From Tabrizicola oligotrophica (lineage in GTDB: Bacteria; Pseudomonadota; Alphaproteobacteria; Rhodobacterales; Rhodobacteraceae): a DNA stretch of 64,000 nucleotides. Below are positions 51,000 to 60,244 of the stretch, in pieces. The stretch spans positions 496,001 to 560,000 of the forward strand of contig NZ_JAAIVJ010000001.1 of assembly GCF_011008935.1 (NCBI RefSeq). Direction: 5' to 3'. The notes under the pieces are model-generated. The model did not search any database, was not told where the DNA came from, and worked only from the letters and a program-made list of their open reading frames with translations. How positions within the stretch are numbered: the stretch's first letter is position 1; the number at the start of each line of letters is the position of its first letter. A program made the translations under genes and the position numbers.

Positions 51000-51968
51000 A
51001 TGACCGCCCCCATCGCGCTGACCTGTGGCGAACCGGGCGGCGTCGGGCCCGAGCTTGCAGTGGCGGCCCGGACCGCCCTGCCCGAGCTGCCGCTGTTCTG
51101 GATCGGCGATCCGCGGCACTTGCCGCCGGGCAGCGCCATCGCGCTGATCGACCGGCCCGATCAGGCCCTGCAGGTCGCGCCGGATCTGCTGCCCGTCCTG
51201 CCGCATCGCTTTGCCACCCCGAACCCGCCGGGGCAACTGGTGCCGGAAAACGCCCGCGGCGTGATCGAGGTCATCGAGCGCGCGGTTCGGCTGGCGCAGT
51301 CGGGCGCGGCCAGCGCGGTCTGCACCGCGCCCTTGCACAAGAAGGCGCTGAAGGATGGCGCCGGTTTTGCCTTTCCCGGCCATACCGAATTTCTCGCCCA
51401 TCTCGCCGGGGTGGAGAACGTGGTGATGATGCTGGCCAGCCCGCTGTTGCGGGTGGTGCCGGTGACGATCCACATCGCGCTGGCCGAGGTGCCGGCGGCG
51501 CTGACGCCGGCGCTGCTGGAGGAGACGCTGCGCATCACCCATGCCGGGCTGATCCGCGATTTCGGCCTGACCGCGCCGCGCCTGGCCGTGGCGGGCCTGA
51601 ACCCGCATGCCGGCGAGGGCGGCGCCATGGGGCGCGAGGAAATCGCGATCATCTCGCCGGTGCTGGAGCGCCTCCGCGCCGAGGGCCTGACGATCCTTGG
51701 CCCGCTGTCGGCCGATACCATGTTCCACCCCCGCGCCCGCGCCGGCTATGACGCGGCGATCTGCATGTATCACGATCAGGCGCTGATCCCGATCAAGACG
51801 CTGGATTTCGACGGCGGGGTGAACGTGACGCTGGGCCTGCCCTTCATCCGCACCTCGCCCGACCACGGCACGGCGCTGGACATTGCCGGCAAAGGCGTGG
51901 CAAGGCCCGACAGCCTGATTGCGGCGTTGAAGATGGCGCGCGACATGGCGGCGGCGCGCGGGCGGTAG
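51000..51968 (+). CDS. pdxA: 4-hydroxythreonine-4-phosphate dehydrogenase
   Basis: The 322-residue enzyme oxidises 4-phosphohydroxy-L-threonine in vitamin B6 synthesis. The N-terminal ALTCGEPGGVGPEL binds phosphate, and FPGHTEFLA, AGLNPHAGEGGAMG and MYHDQALIPIK carry the metal ligands and the active site. The start follows the surA stop by 6 bp. Gene order surA-pdxA-rsmA is conserved in many proteobacteria. Confidence 0.95.
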   Translation: MTAPIALTCGEPGGVGPELAVAARTALPELPLFWIGDPRHLPPGSAIALIDRPDQALQVAPDLLPVLPHRFATPNPPGQLVPENARGVIEVIERAVRLAQSGAASAVCTAPLHKKALKDGAGFAFPGHTEFLAHLAGVENVVMMLASPLLRVVPVTIHIALAEVPAALTPALLEETLRITHAGLIRDFGLTAPRLAVAGLNPHAGEGGAMGREEIAIISPVLERLRAEGLTILGPLSADTMFHPRARAGYDAAICMYHDQALIPIKTLDFDGGVNVTLGLPFIRTSPDHGTALDIAGKGVARPDSLIAALKMARDMAAARGR

Positions 51969-51977
51969 GCGCGGGAC

Positions 51978-52025
51978 GCGGGGCTCCAGCCCCGCACCCC
52001 GGGATATTTGAGCCAGTATGAAAGG
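51978..52025 (+). repeat. Composite intergenic repeat, copy B
   Basis: An 8-bp hairpin (GCGGGGCT/AGCCCCGC, 51978-51995) is followed after 6 nt by the 24-nt core (52002-52025), 11 nt upstream of the rsmA start codon. The core is identical to copy C. Confidence 0.75.
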
Positions 52026-52036
52026 CCAGTGGGCAG

Positions 52037-52876
52037 ATGGCGACGATTGACGGGCTTCCCCCCTTGCGCGAGGTGATTGCGGCGCATGATCTGGTGGCCA
52101 GAAAACAGCTTGGGCAGAACTTCCTGCTGGATCTGAACCTGACCGCCAAGATCGCGCGGATGGCGGGCGATTTGTCGGCCTGCGACGTGCTGGAGGTCGG
52201 CCCCGGTCCCGGCGGTCTGACGCGCGGGCTGCTGGTCGAGGGCGCGCGGCGGGTGCTGGCGGTGGAGAAGGATCCGCGCTGCCTGCCGGCGCTGGCCGAA
52301 ATTGCCGCCCGCTATCCGGGGCGGCTGGAGGTGGTGAACGGCGATGCGATGGAGATCGACCCGCTGGCGCATCTGACCCCGCCGATCAAGGTGGTGGCCA
52401 ACCTGCCCTACAATGTCGGCACCGAGCTGCTCATACGCTGGCTGACGCCGAAGATCTGGCCGCCGGTCTGGCAATCGCTGACGCTGATGTTTCAAAAAGA
52501 GGTGGCCGAACGCATCGTGGCCAAGCCGCGGGGCGACCATTACGGGCGGCTGGCGCTTTTGGCGCAGTGGCGCTGCGAGGCGAAGATCGTCATGCATCTG
52601 CCGCCCGAGGCCTTCACCCCTGCCCCCAAGGTACATTCCGCCGTGGTGCATCTGACCCGGCTGGAGGCACCGCGCTATCCGGCGAACGAGGCGATCCTGC
52701 AACGGCTGACCGCCATGGCCTTCAACCAGCGGCGCAAGATGCTGCGCTCAAGCCTGAAATCCTGGGGGCCGGATATCGAGGACCGGCTCTTGGCCGCCGG
52801 CATCCCGCCCACGGCGCGGGCCGAGGAGATTTCGCTGGAAGGCTTCTGCGCGCTGGCCCGCGAAGTCGCGACATGA
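52037..52876 (+). CDS. rsmA: 16S rRNA adenine dimethyltransferase
   Basis: The 279-residue methyltransferase dimethylates A1518 and A1519 of 16S rRNA (E. coli numbering). The SAM-binding loop is [15 protein letters not shown] (about 54-68) and the target-binding motif is NLPYNVGT (about 133-140). Basic residues toward the C-terminus and [13 protein letters not shown] are typical. It is last in the lpt-surA-pdxA operon. The composite repeat lies between it and pdxA. A bidirectional terminator follows immediately. Confidence 0.96.
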   Translation: MATIDGLPPLREVIAAHDLVARKQLGQNFLLDLNLTAKIARMAGDLSACDVLEVGPGPGGLTRGLLVEGARRVLAVEKDPRCLPALAEIAARYPGRLEVVNGDAMEIDPLAHLTPPIKVVANLPYNVGTELLIRWLTPKIWPPVWQSLTLMFQKEVAERIVAKPRGDHYGRLALLAQWRCEAKIVMHLPPEAFTPAPKVHSAVVHLTRLEAPRYPANEAILQRLTAMAFNQRRKMLRSSLKSWGPDIEDRLLAAGIPPTARAEEISLEGFCALAREVAT

Positions 52877-52901
52877 AAAAGGCCCGCCAGGCGGGCCTTT
52901 T
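52877..52901. terminator. Bidirectional terminator between rsmA and the DUF4167 gene
   Basis: AAAAGGCCCGC/GCGGGCCTTTT, an 11-bp stem with a CAG loop, begins at the base after the rsmA stop. A/T runs on both sides let it work on either strand. Confidence 0.92.
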
Positions 52902-52902
52902 C

Positions 52903-53823
52903 TCATTCGGCGGCTTCGGGTGCGTCATCCGGCTTGGGCGCGGCGGGCTTTTTCGCCCGCGGAGCGCGGGGCGGCTTGACCGGGGCCACGGCGACAACCG
53001 GGGCGTCGGCTGCCGGGGTTTCGGCAACGGGCGCGACCGGGGCTGCGACGGGCGTTTCGACCACAGGCGCGGGCGCTGCCGCCGCGCCGGTGATGAAGGA
53101 CGGCAGGTCGGCCGGGGCTTCCGGCGCAGGACGGGGTTCGCGGCGGGGTTCGCGCGGACGCTCCTCCCGCGGACGATCTTCGCGGCGTTGTTCGTCCCGC
53201 GGACGGTCGTCGCGGCGGTCCTCACGCGGCCGGTCCTCACGCGGGCGCTCCTCGCGGGGACGCTCCTCGCGCGGGCGATCATCGCGGGCACGATCTTCAC
53301 GCGGGCGATCGTCGCGGCGCTGGTTGCGGTCACGGTTGCGGTCATCCCGGCGGCCGTCGTCCCGGCGCGGGTTCGAGGGTTGCCGCGGCGCCTCGGGCAG
53401 GTCGACAAGGTGGCCCTCGTCATCGCCGCCCATCACGTCGAACCCCTCGGCCGAAGGCTGCAGATCGGCTGCCTGTTCGGCGCGATAGTCGCTGCGGTCG
53501 CCGCGATCATTGCGATCGCGCCCGCCATTGCCATTCTGCTGCTGGAACTGCTGGCGGGCTTCCTGCTCAGCCGCCATTTCGCGCTGCGCCTCGGCCAGAA
53601 GCCGGGTGTAATGCTCGGCGTGCTGGAGGAAGTTCTCGGCCGCCACGCGGTCGTTCGACAGCTGCGCATCGCGGGCCAGAAGCTGGTACTTCTCGATGAT
53701 CTGCTGCGGCGTGCCGCGGACCTTGCCCTCGGGGCCGGAGCTGTCGAAGACCCGGTTGATGATGTTGCCGAGGGTACGCGGGCGGTTCTGCTTGGAACGC
53801 GAGCGGGACTTGGAAGAGCGCAT
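52903..53823 (-). CDS. DUF4167 domain protein with Arg/Glu/Asp repeats
   Basis: The 306-residue protein has a conserved N-terminal DUF4167 domain (about 1-85: SRSRSKQNRPRTLGNIINRVFDSSGPEG and YQLLARDAQLSNDRVAAENFLQHAEHY). A long low-complexity middle (about 160-235) is made of PREDRPREER-type pentapeptides encoded by 15-bp tandem repeats, followed by an Ala/Pro/Val-rich tail. Arginine-rich disordered regions often bind RNA, which is consistent with, but does not prove, an RNA role. It lies near prmC and prfA, as in related genomes (recollection). Confidence 0.85.
   Translation of the reverse strand: MRSSKSRSRSKQNRPRTLGNIINRVFDSSGPEGKVRGTPQQIIEKYQLLARDAQLSNDRVAAENFLQHAEHYTRLLAEAQREMAAEQEARQQFQQQNGNGGRDRNDRGDRSDYRAEQAADLQPSAEGFDVMGGDDEGHLVDLPEAPRQPSNPRRDDGRRDDRNRDRNQRRDDRPREDRARDDRPREERPREERPREDRPREDRRDDRPRDEQRREDRPREERPREPRREPRPAPEAPADLPSFITGAAAAPAPVVETPVAAPVAPVAETPAADAPVVAVAPVKPPRAPRAKKPAAPKPDDAPEAAE
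53151..53321. repeat. 15-bp tandem repeats encoding a charged tract
   Basis: Units of about 15 bp (for example GCGCTCCTCGCGGGG and variants) run through the DUF4167 gene and encode PREER/PREDR pentapeptides. They are coding, in frame, and prone to length change. Confidence 0.75.
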
Positions 53824-54002
53824 CTTGACCTATGAGGCGGTGACCCAGCGCCATGCGCCGATCAGGGCGCGAAAGAATTGGCGGGGTGGCTGGCATTCAG
53901 CAACGGGAGGCCTGCGGGGCCTGACCTCGTGCTGGAACCGCATTACCACATGGGCCGGGGCTGGCAAGCGGATTCTGCGGAAAACATGAGAATTGGGCGC
54001 AA

Positions 54003-54863
54003 TCAGGCGCAGCCGCAGGCGTCCCCGTCGCCGGGCTTCACCGCGGCGACCACCCGGTCGCGCCCCTCCATGTCGGGCAGGATGCGGATATCCTGCAACC
54101 CTTGCGCGGCGAACAGCGCCGCCACCGCCGGCCCCTGCGTCCAGCCGATCTCCACCAGCAGCCGACCGCCCGCCATCAGCCGCGCCGGGGCGCCGCGGGC
54201 AAGGATGCGGTAAGGCTCCAGCCCGTCGCCGCCGGGGGTCAGCGCCAGATGCGGCTCCCAGTCGCGGACCTCGGGGGCAAGGCCGGCCATTTCCTCGGCC
54301 GCGATATAGGGCGGGTTCGACACGATCAGGTCATAGCGCCCCGGCACCGCGGAAAACCAGTCGGAGGCGCGGAAACTGGCGCGGGTCTGCAGCCCGAGCC
54401 GGGCGGCGTTGTCTTCGGCCACGGCAAGCGCGGCGGGCGAGATGTCGACGCCAAGGCCGCGCGCCATTGGCATCGACTTGAGGCAGGCCAGCAGGATGCA
54501 GCCGGTGCCAGTGCCCAGGTCGAGCAGGCTCAGAAACGGGGCCTTGACCGCCTCGGCCACCAGCGCCTCGGTGTCGGGGCGAGGGTCGAGCGTGTCCTGC
54601 GTCACCCGGAAGGTCAGGCCCCAGAACTGGCGCTGGCCGATGATCTGGGCGACGGGCTGGCGCGCAAGCCGGGCCACCAGAGCCTCCTCGAAGGCCCTCG
54701 CCTGCGGCGCGGTCATCTCGTCCGGCAGATGCAGCGTCAGCCGGTCCGGCGCGATTGGGAGGGCATGGGCGAGAAGGATGCGCGCATCGAGCGCCGCATC
54801 GTCGATCCCGCCCGCGCGCAGGCGGGCAATGGCGGCGCGCAGGGCCTCGTTGCCCGTGGTCAT
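54003..54863 (-). CDS. prmC: Peptide chain release factor N5-glutamine methyltransferase
   Basis: The 286-residue SAM enzyme methylates the GGQ glutamine of release factors. The N-terminal helical domain ends near residue 90; [16 protein letters not shown] is the SAM loop (about 115) and IVSNPPYIA holds the catalytic NPPY (about 184-187). Its ATG overlaps the prfA stop by 4 bp (ATGA), so enzyme and substrate are co-translated. The final residues (GDACGCA) are an odd cysteine-containing tail. Confidence 0.95.
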   Translation of the reverse strand: MTTGNEALRAAIARLRAGGIDDAALDARILLAHALPIAPDRLTLHLPDEMTAPQARAFEEALVARLARQPVAQIIGQRQFWGLTFRVTQDTLDPRPDTEALVAEAVKAPFLSLLDLGTGTGCILLACLKSMPMARGLGVDISPAALAVAEDNAARLGLQTRASFRASDWFSAVPGRYDLIVSNPPYIAAEEMAGLAPEVRDWEPHLALTPGGDGLEPYRILARGAPARLMAGGRLLVEIGWTQGPAVAALFAAQGLQDIRILPDMEGRDRVVAAVKPGDGDACGCA

Positions 54864-55915
54864 CCTTCCATTTCCGCCAGTTTCTCAGCCTGATCATGGG
54901 CAATCAGCGCGTCGATCACTTCGCCCAGATCGCCCTGCATGATCTGGCCCAGCGAATAGAGCGTCAGGTTGATGCGGTGGTCGGTCATCCGGCCTTGCGG
55001 GAAGTTATAGGTGCGGATGCGTTCCGAGCGGTCGCCCGAGCCCACCTGCGCCTTGCGGTCGGCGGCGCGCGCCGAGTGCAGCCGCTCGCGCTCGGCCTCG
55101 TAAAGCCGGGCGCGCAAGACCTGCATGGCGATCTCGCGGTTGCGGTGCTGCGACTTTTCCGAACTGGTCACCACGATGCCCGAGGGCAGGTGCGTGATCC
55201 GCACCGCCGAATCCGTGGTGTTCACATGCTGGCCGCCCGCGCCTGACGAGCGCATGGTGTCGATGCGGATATCGGAGGCCGGGATGTCGATATCGACCTC
55301 CTCGGCCTCGGGCAGCACCGCCACCGTGGCGGCCGAGGTATGCACCCGGCCCTGCGCTTCGGTTTCCGGCACGCGCTGCACCCGATGCACGCCGGATTCG
55401 TATTTCAGCCGGGCATAGACCCCCTCGCCCGAGACCAGCGCGGTGAATTCCTTGATCCCGCCAAGGTCGGAGGCCTGATACTCCAGCACTTCCCAGCGCC
55501 AGCCCATGCGTTCGGCGTGGCGCTGATACATCCGCACCAGATCGCCGGCGAACAGCGCCGCCTCGTCGCCGCCAGTGCCGGGGCGGATTTCCACGATGGC
55601 GGGGCGGGCATCGGCGGCATCCTTCGGCAAGAGCGCCAGCCGCAGCCGCTGTTCCATCTCGGGAATGCGGGCCTTGAGGCCGGGGATCTCCTCCTCGGCG
55701 AGCGCCTTCATGTCAGGATCGGCCAGCATCGCCTCGGCCTCGGCCAGATCGGCCAGCGCGCGCATGTAGGCGGCGATCTCTTCGGCCACCGGCTTCAGAT
55801 CGGAATATTCCCGCGCCACCTGTGCGATTTCCGCCGGCGCCGCCCCGGCATTCAGTCGCGCCTCGAGAAACTCGAAACGCTGGGTGATCTGGGCGAGTTT
55901 GTCCTGCGGAACCAT
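54860..55915 (-). CDS. prfA: Peptide chain release factor 1
   Basis: The 351-residue factor reads UAA and UAG stop codons. The codon-recognition tripeptide is PET (PxT, residues 183-185), and the catalytic GGQ (227-229) lies in [17 protein letters not shown]. The ATG at 55915 begins [21 protein letters not shown]; 14 further in-frame codons upstream lack homology. The GGQ glutamine is the target of the neighbouring PrmC. Confidence 0.96.
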   Translation of the reverse strand: MVPQDKLAQITQRFEFLEARLNAGAAPAEIAQVAREYSDLKPVAEEIAAYMRALADLAEAEAMLADPDMKALAEEEIPGLKARIPEMEQRLRLALLPKDAADARPAIVEIRPGTGGDEAALFAGDLVRMYQRHAERMGWRWEVLEYQASDLGGIKEFTALVSGEGVYARLKYESGVHRVQRVPETEAQGRVHTSAATVAVLPEAEEVDIDIPASDIRIDTMRSSGAGGQHVNTTDSAVRITHLPSGIVVTSSEKSQHRNREIAMQVLRARLYEAERERLHSARAADRKAQVGSGDRSERIRTYNFPQGRMTDHRINLTLYSLGQIMQGDLGEVIDALIAHDQAEKLAEMEG

Positions 55916-55986
55916 GCGCTGCGTTTGGCGAAAAGCCGGGGGCGGGTCAAGGGTCAAGGCCCCGGAGCCGGGGCCGCGCTCCGGGC

Positions 55987-57909
55987 TCAGCTCTTGTGGG
56001 CATAGCGCCAGTTGCCGGCCTTCGGCAGATCGGTCACTTCGGGATCCGGCAGCGCCCCGGCAAACGCCGGCGGCGGGCTGGCCGAGATATCCTCCTCATC
56101 GGCCGATTGCCGCGCCCACATCGCGGCGTATTTGCCATCCAGCGCCAGAAGCTCGTCATGCGTGCCCTGTTCGGTGACGCGGCCCTCTTCCAACACCACG
56201 ATGCAATCGGCGTCGGCGATGGTCGACAAGCGGTGCGCGATGGTGATGACGCTGCGCCCCTGCCCCATCTCGGCCAAGCTTTCCTGAATAGACCGCTCGG
56301 TCTGAGTGTCCAAGGCCGAGGTCGCCTCGTCCAAGATCAGGATCGGCGGGTTCTTCAAAAGCGTGCGGGCAATGCCCACCCGCTGCTTTTCGCCGCCCGA
56401 CAGCTTCAGCCCGCGCTCGCCCACCGTGGTCTGATAGCCTTCGGGCAGCGACAGGATGAAATCATGGATCCGCGCGGCACGGGCGGCGGCCTGCACCTCG
56501 GCCTCGGTGGCGCCGTCGCGGCCATAGGCGATGTTGTAATAGACCGTGTCGTTGAAGAGCACCGTGTCCTGCGGCACCACGCCAATCGCGGCATGCAGGC
56601 TGGTCTGCTGCACCTCGCGCAGGTCCTGCCCATCGATGCGGACCGCCCCGCCGGTGACATCGTAGAAGCGGAACAGAAGCCGCCCGATGGTCGACTTGCC
56701 CGAGCCGGAGGGGCCGACCAGCGCCACCTTCTGCCCCGGCCCGACGCGCAGGCTGATGCCCTTCAGAATGGGCCGCGCCGCATCATAGGCAAAGCGCACA
56801 TCGTCAAACACGATCTCGCCGCCCTTGACTGCCAGCGGCTTCGCGCCCGGCCGGTCCACCACCTCGGCGGGCTGGCCCAGAAGGCCGAACATCTGCCCCA
56901 TGTCGACCAGCGCCTGCCGGATCTCGCGGTAGACGGTGCCAAGGAAGTTCAAGGGCATGGTGATCTGGATCATATAGGCGTTGACCATGACGAAATCGCC
57001 CACCGTCAAGACCCCCGCCTGCACGCCGCGCGCCGCCATGACCATCACGATCACAAGGCCCGAGGTGATGATGAACGACTGCCCGGCATTGAGGAAGGAC
57101 AGGCTCTGCCCGGTCCTGACCGCGGCCACCTCATAGCGCTGCATGGCCACGTCATAGCGCGCCGCCTCGCGACCCTCGGCATTGAAATACTTGACGGTTT
57201 CGAAATTCAGCAGGCTGTCGATCGCCTTCTGGTTGGCGTCGGTGTCCTGATCGTTCATCTCGCGCCGGATGCGCACCCGCATCTCGGTGACCTTGAAGGT
57301 GAAGGTGACATAGATCGCAATGGTGACGACCACGACCACCATGTATTGCCAGCCGAAAAGCAGCGCGAACAGGATCGACACCATGGTCAGTTCCAGCACC
57401 AGCGGCCCGACCGAGAACAGCATGAAGCGCAGCAGGAAGTCGACACCCTTCACGCCCCGCTCGATGATGCGGGACAACCCGCCGGTCTTGCGGGTGATGT
57501 GAAAGCGCAGCGACAGCGCGTGGATGTGGCGGAAGGTCTCCAGCGCCAGTTGCCGGATTGCGCGCTGGCCGACACGGGCAAAGATTGCATCGCGCGCCTC
57601 GCCAAAGGCCACCGCACCAATCCGCGCCAACCCATAGGCCACCACCAGCCCCACCGCGCCCAGCGTCATGATCCAGACCGGATCCTGCGCCGCCTCGGCA
57701 CTCAGCATGTCGACCGCCAGCTTGTAGAAATAGGGCGTGGTGACCGACACCAGCTTCGCCGCCAGCAACAGGAGCAGGGCCGCCACCACCCGCTGCTTCA
57801 CCCAAAGCTGCCCCTCGGGCCAGAGATAGGGCAGCACGCGGGCGATGGTGGCCCAGCCCGAGGCAGTCGGGGCGTGCATGTCGGCAGAAGTGGCGGTGTT
57901 GCGGCGCAT
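55987..57909 (-). CDS. Atm1-type ABC exporter (heavy-metal/glutathione-conjugate family)
   Basis: The 640-residue half-transporter has six membrane helices (about 25-330) with the Atm1-type transmembrane motifs ([40 protein letters not shown]), then an ABC domain with Walker [10 protein letters not shown], signature [13 protein letters not shown] and Walker [13 protein letters not shown]. Relatives move glutathione-bound sulfur, iron-sulfur precursors or metal conjugates and confer heavy-metal tolerance. It is divergent from an ArsR regulator whose operator lies in the shared 84-bp gap, hinting at metal-induced expression. The ATG at 57909 is favoured; 57948 and 57879 are alternatives. Confidence 0.9.
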   Translation of the reverse strand: MRRNTATSADMHAPTASGWATIARVLPYLWPEGQLWVKQRVVAALLLLLAAKLVSVTTPYFYKLAVDMLSAEAAQDPVWIMTLGAVGLVVAYGLARIGAVAFGEARDAIFARVGQRAIRQLALETFRHIHALSLRFHITRKTGGLSRIIERGVKGVDFLLRFMLFSVGPLVLELTMVSILFALLFGWQYMVVVVVTIAIYVTFTFKVTEMRVRIRREMNDQDTDANQKAIDSLLNFETVKYFNAEGREAARYDVAMQRYEVAAVRTGQSLSFLNAGQSFIITSGLVIVMVMAARGVQAGVLTVGDFVMVNAYMIQITMPLNFLGTVYREIRQALVDMGQMFGLLGQPAEVVDRPGAKPLAVKGGEIVFDDVRFAYDAARPILKGISLRVGPGQKVALVGPSGSGKSTIGRLLFRFYDVTGGAVRIDGQDLREVQQTSLHAAIGVVPQDTVLFNDTVYYNIAYGRDGATEAEVQAAARAARIHDFILSLPEGYQTTVGERGLKLSGGEKQRVGIARTLLKNPPILILDEATSALDTQTERSIQESLAEMGQGRSVITIAHRLSTIADADCIVVLEEGRVTEQGTHDELLALDGKYAAMWARQSADEEDISASPPPAFAGALPDPEVTDLPKAGNWRYAHKS

Positions 57910-57967
57910 GGGCGAAGACTCACGAAGTCGGTTGCTAAGGCCCCACATACCGGTTACAGAAGGATAG

Positions 57968-57991
57968 TTCAACCGTTCATGAACATTTGAA
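57968..57991. promoter_or_regulatory. ArsR-type operator between the regulator and Atm1-type exporter genes
   Basis: TTCAACCGTTCATGAACATT followed by TGAA is a 24-bp palindrome with 20 of 24 symmetrical positions and a central GTTCATGAAC core. It abuts the ArsR start codon and lies 58 bp from the exporter start. Confidence 0.7.
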
Positions 57992-57993
57992 GC

Positions 57994-58362
57994 ATGGATC
58001 GCGCCGCTGCCCTGACTGCCCTGCAGGCCCTTGCCAATGACGCAAGGCTCGACCTCGTGCGGCTGTTGATGCCCAGGGGCACGGCGGGGCTGGCGGCGGG
58101 CGAGATCGGCCGCGCCATGGGGCTGTCGGCCTCGCGGCTGTCGTTCCACCTCTCGGCGCTGGAACAGGCCGGCCTGATCCACGCCCGCAAGGAGGGCCGC
58201 AACGTGTTTTACGCGGTCGACCCGAACGGCATCGGCCAGACTATCGCCTTCCTCCTGAACGATTGCTGCATGGACCATCCCGAAGTGGTCGCCTGCTGCC
58301 GCCACGGCCGCAGCCCCGCCGAAATCCGCCCCGCCGCCGATGTGCGCCCGACCACGGACTGA
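57994..58362 (+). CDS. ArsR/SmtB family regulator
   Basis: The 122-residue winged-helix protein has LANDARLDLVRLLMPRG, the recognition helix SASRLSFHLSALEQAGLI and the wing RKEGRNVFYAVDP. A cysteine cluster after the last helix (LNDCCMDHPEVVACCRHGR, about 90-107) could bind a thiophilic metal or metalloid. Its start is directly preceded by a 24-bp palindrome, so autorepression together with control of the divergent exporter is likely. The inducer is unknown. Confidence 0.88.
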   Translation: MDRAAALTALQALANDARLDLVRLLMPRGTAGLAAGEIGRAMGLSASRLSFHLSALEQAGLIHARKEGRNVFYAVDPNGIGQTIAFLLNDCCMDHPEVVACCRHGRSPAEIRPAADVRPTTD

Positions 58363-58397
58363 CTGGCTCACCCGTCTGTCCCGGCCCCCGGCCCCCG

Positions 58398-58436
58398 CCT
58401 TTCAGACTGGCGCAAATATCCCCGCCGGAGGCTCCG
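58398..58436 (-). repeat. Composite intergenic repeat, copy D
   Basis: On the minus strand a short GC hairpin (58426-58436, CGGAG/CTCCG) is followed after 4 nt by the 24-nt core (58398-58421) with two changes relative to copies B and C. It lies downstream of the ArsR gene and not next to a start codon. Confidence 0.55.
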
Positions 58437-58506
58437 CCGCTGCCGCCACCCGGACCGCCCCGAACCATCCCGCGACGACGCGCGGCACGCGCCGGAGGAG
58501 CCGCCT

Positions 58507-59589
58507 TCAGGGTTTCGGCACGGTGAAGACCTGCCCCGGGTAGATCAGGTCGGGGTCCTTGATCTTGTCGCGGTTGGCCTCGAACACCTGCACATACATC
58601 ATGCCCTCGCCGAAATTCTCGCGCGCGATGGCCCAGAGCGTAAAGCCGGGCTGCACGGTGGTGGTGATCGGCGCCGGGGCCACCGCGGGCGCCGGATCCG
58701 GGGCTGCGGCCGCGGGAGCGGGTTCGGGCGGCGGCGCTGTCGGCAGGTCGCGCTGGAACGGAGTCTCGAACCGGGCGGCCACCGTGCCATCAGCCGCCAG
58801 CTGATCGGCGCGCAGGGCGTGCAGACCGGGGGCGACCTCGGCCAGATCCGCCGTCCAGCGGCCGTCCGGCCCGGCCTGCGCTTCGATCAGCGGTGCGTCG
58901 TCAAGATAGAGCCGCAGCGTCGCCCCGGGGCTGGCGCGACCGCTCAGCGCCACCTCGCCGCCGGCCCCATAGGCGATGCTGTCGATGCTGAGCGGCAAGA
59001 GGTCCGCAGCCTTGGCCTGTTGCAGCACGGTCACCCCGGCCTCGCCCAGCAAGAGCGCGGCGGGCGCCTCCTCGGCCACCACCGCCTCGGGCAAGGCGGC
59101 GGGTGGCGCCAGAACCGGGCCGATCGCCACGGTTTCGCGGCCGGCAATCTCGGTGCCGTCGGGCAGCGTGGCGATCAGGCTCATCAGCCGCGGCTGATCG
59201 GAGGGCGGCAGGGTCAGGAGCGTGGCGAACTGCCCGGCGGCGTCGGCGCTGGCCGTTGCCGCCTCGACCCCGTCCAGCCGGATCGACACGGCGGCGCCGG
59301 CAGGCGCCATGCCGGCGACGGTGGCAAGCCCCGCCGTATCGACTCGCACCACATCAAAGCGTGGCGGTTCGGGCGGCAGGGCGGTGTCCGGCGCGGCAGG
59401 GGCCGTCACCGGCGCGCTGGCCTCGGCAGGCGCGGCCTCTTGCGGCGCCGTGCCCGGGTCCGACTGGCCGAGCCACCAGATCACGCCAAGCGCCAGGACC
59501 AGCGCACCGGCGGCACCGCCCAAGGCCCAGACCTTTGTCCTGCTCTCTGCCCCGTTCTCTGCCCCGTTCCTTGCCATGGCTTTCCCCAT
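58507..59589 (-). CDS. LysM-domain membrane-anchored protein
   Basis: The roughly 360-residue protein has one N-terminal membrane anchor (VWALGGAAGALVLALGVIWWL), an Ala/Pro-rich stretch, Ig-like modules in the middle (for example [15 protein letters not shown]) and a C-terminal LysM domain (VQPGFTLWAIARENFGEGMMYVQVFEANRDKI and DLIYPGQVFTVPKP). LysM binds peptidoglycan, so it probably bridges the inner membrane and cell wall. The start is uncertain: ATG at 59589 or at 59577. Confidence 0.8.
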   Translation of the reverse strand: MGKAMARNGAENGAESRTKVWALGGAAGALVLALGVIWWLGQSDPGTAPQEAAPAEASAPVTAPAAPDTALPPEPPRFDVVRVDTAGLATVAGMAPAGAAVSIRLDGVEAATASADAAGQFATLLTLPPSDQPRLMSLIATLPDGTEIAGRETVAIGPVLAPPAALPEAVVAEEAPAALLLGEAGVTVLQQAKAADLLPLSIDSIAYGAGGEVALSGRASPGATLRLYLDDAPLIEAQAGPDGRWTADLAEVAPGLHALRADQLAADGTVAARFETPFQRDLPTAPPPEPAPAAAAPDPAPAVAPAPITTTVQPGFTLWAIARENFGEGMMYVQVFEANRDKIKDPDLIYPGQVFTVPKP

Positions 59590-59674
59590 CCCGCGCGGCC
59601 TGTTGCCGGCCGCTGCTTTCCTTCGCATGGGAACCCCGTTACACCCCCGAAAGCAACCCTTTTCCGGAGCCGCC

Positions 59675-60244
59675 ATGCCCGCCGACTTCTCCCGCCCCGC
59701 TGCCTCGATCTGCGTGTTCTGCGGTGCCCGTCCCGGCAAGGATCCCGCCCATGCCGAGGCCGGACGCGCCACCGGGCGGATGATCGCGGCCAACGGCTGG
59801 CGGCTGGTCTATGGCGCCGGCGATGTCGGGCTGATGGGCGAGGTCGCCCGCAGCGCCCAGACCGCGGGGGCGGCCACCTTTGGCGTCATCCCCACCCATC
59901 TGATGCGCGCCGAAGTCGGCAAGCGCGACCTGACCACGCTGGTCATTACCGAAGACATGCACGAGCGCAAGAAGGTGATGTTCATGAACTCCGACGCCAT
60001 CGTGGTGCTGCCCGGCGGCGCGGGCAGTCTGGACGAATTCTTCGAAGTGCTGACCTGGGCGCAGATCGGGCTGCACCGCAAGCCGATCTTCCTGTTGAAC
60101 GAACAAGGGTACTGGCAACCCTTGATCGGGCTTCTCGATCATATCGTGGATCAGGGCTTTGCCGATGCCTCGATGCTCGGGCTGTTCTCGCCGGTCGCGG
60201 ATGTGGCCGCGCTGCAAGCGGCCCTGCGCGCCGCCCTGTCCTGA
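59675..60244 (+). CDS. LOG family protein (cytokinin-riboside phosphoribohydrolase-like, TIGR00730)
   Basis: The 189-residue Rossmann-like protein starts ASICVFCGARPGKDP and has the LOG nucleotide motif as LPGGAGSLDEFFEVL, where the usual PGGxGTxxE reads PGGAGSLDE (Thr replaced by Ser). LOG enzymes cleave the N-glycosidic bond of nucleoside 5'-monophosphates; many bacterial members recycle AMP. The ATG at 59675 has GGAG 5 nt upstream. Its 3' 94 bp overlap the rarD-type gene on the opposite strand. Confidence 0.87.
   Translation: MPADFSRPAASICVFCGARPGKDPAHAEAGRATGRMIAANGWRLVYGAGDVGLMGEVARSAQTAGAATFGVIPTHLMRAEVGKRDLTTLVITEDMHERKKVMFMNSDAIVVLPGGAGSLDEFFEVLTWAQIGLHRKPIFLLNEQGYWQPLIGLLDHIVDQGFADASMLGLFSPVADVAALQAALRAALS

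Noticed and set aside
47586-51866. A 1,426-codon open frame on the minus strand
   Set aside because: It is antisense to lptD, surA and pdxA, all of which carry clear family motifs on the plus strand.
53151-53321. A CRISPR array
   Set aside because: The repeats are contiguous 15-bp units without spacers and lie in frame within a coding sequence. No cas genes are in the window.
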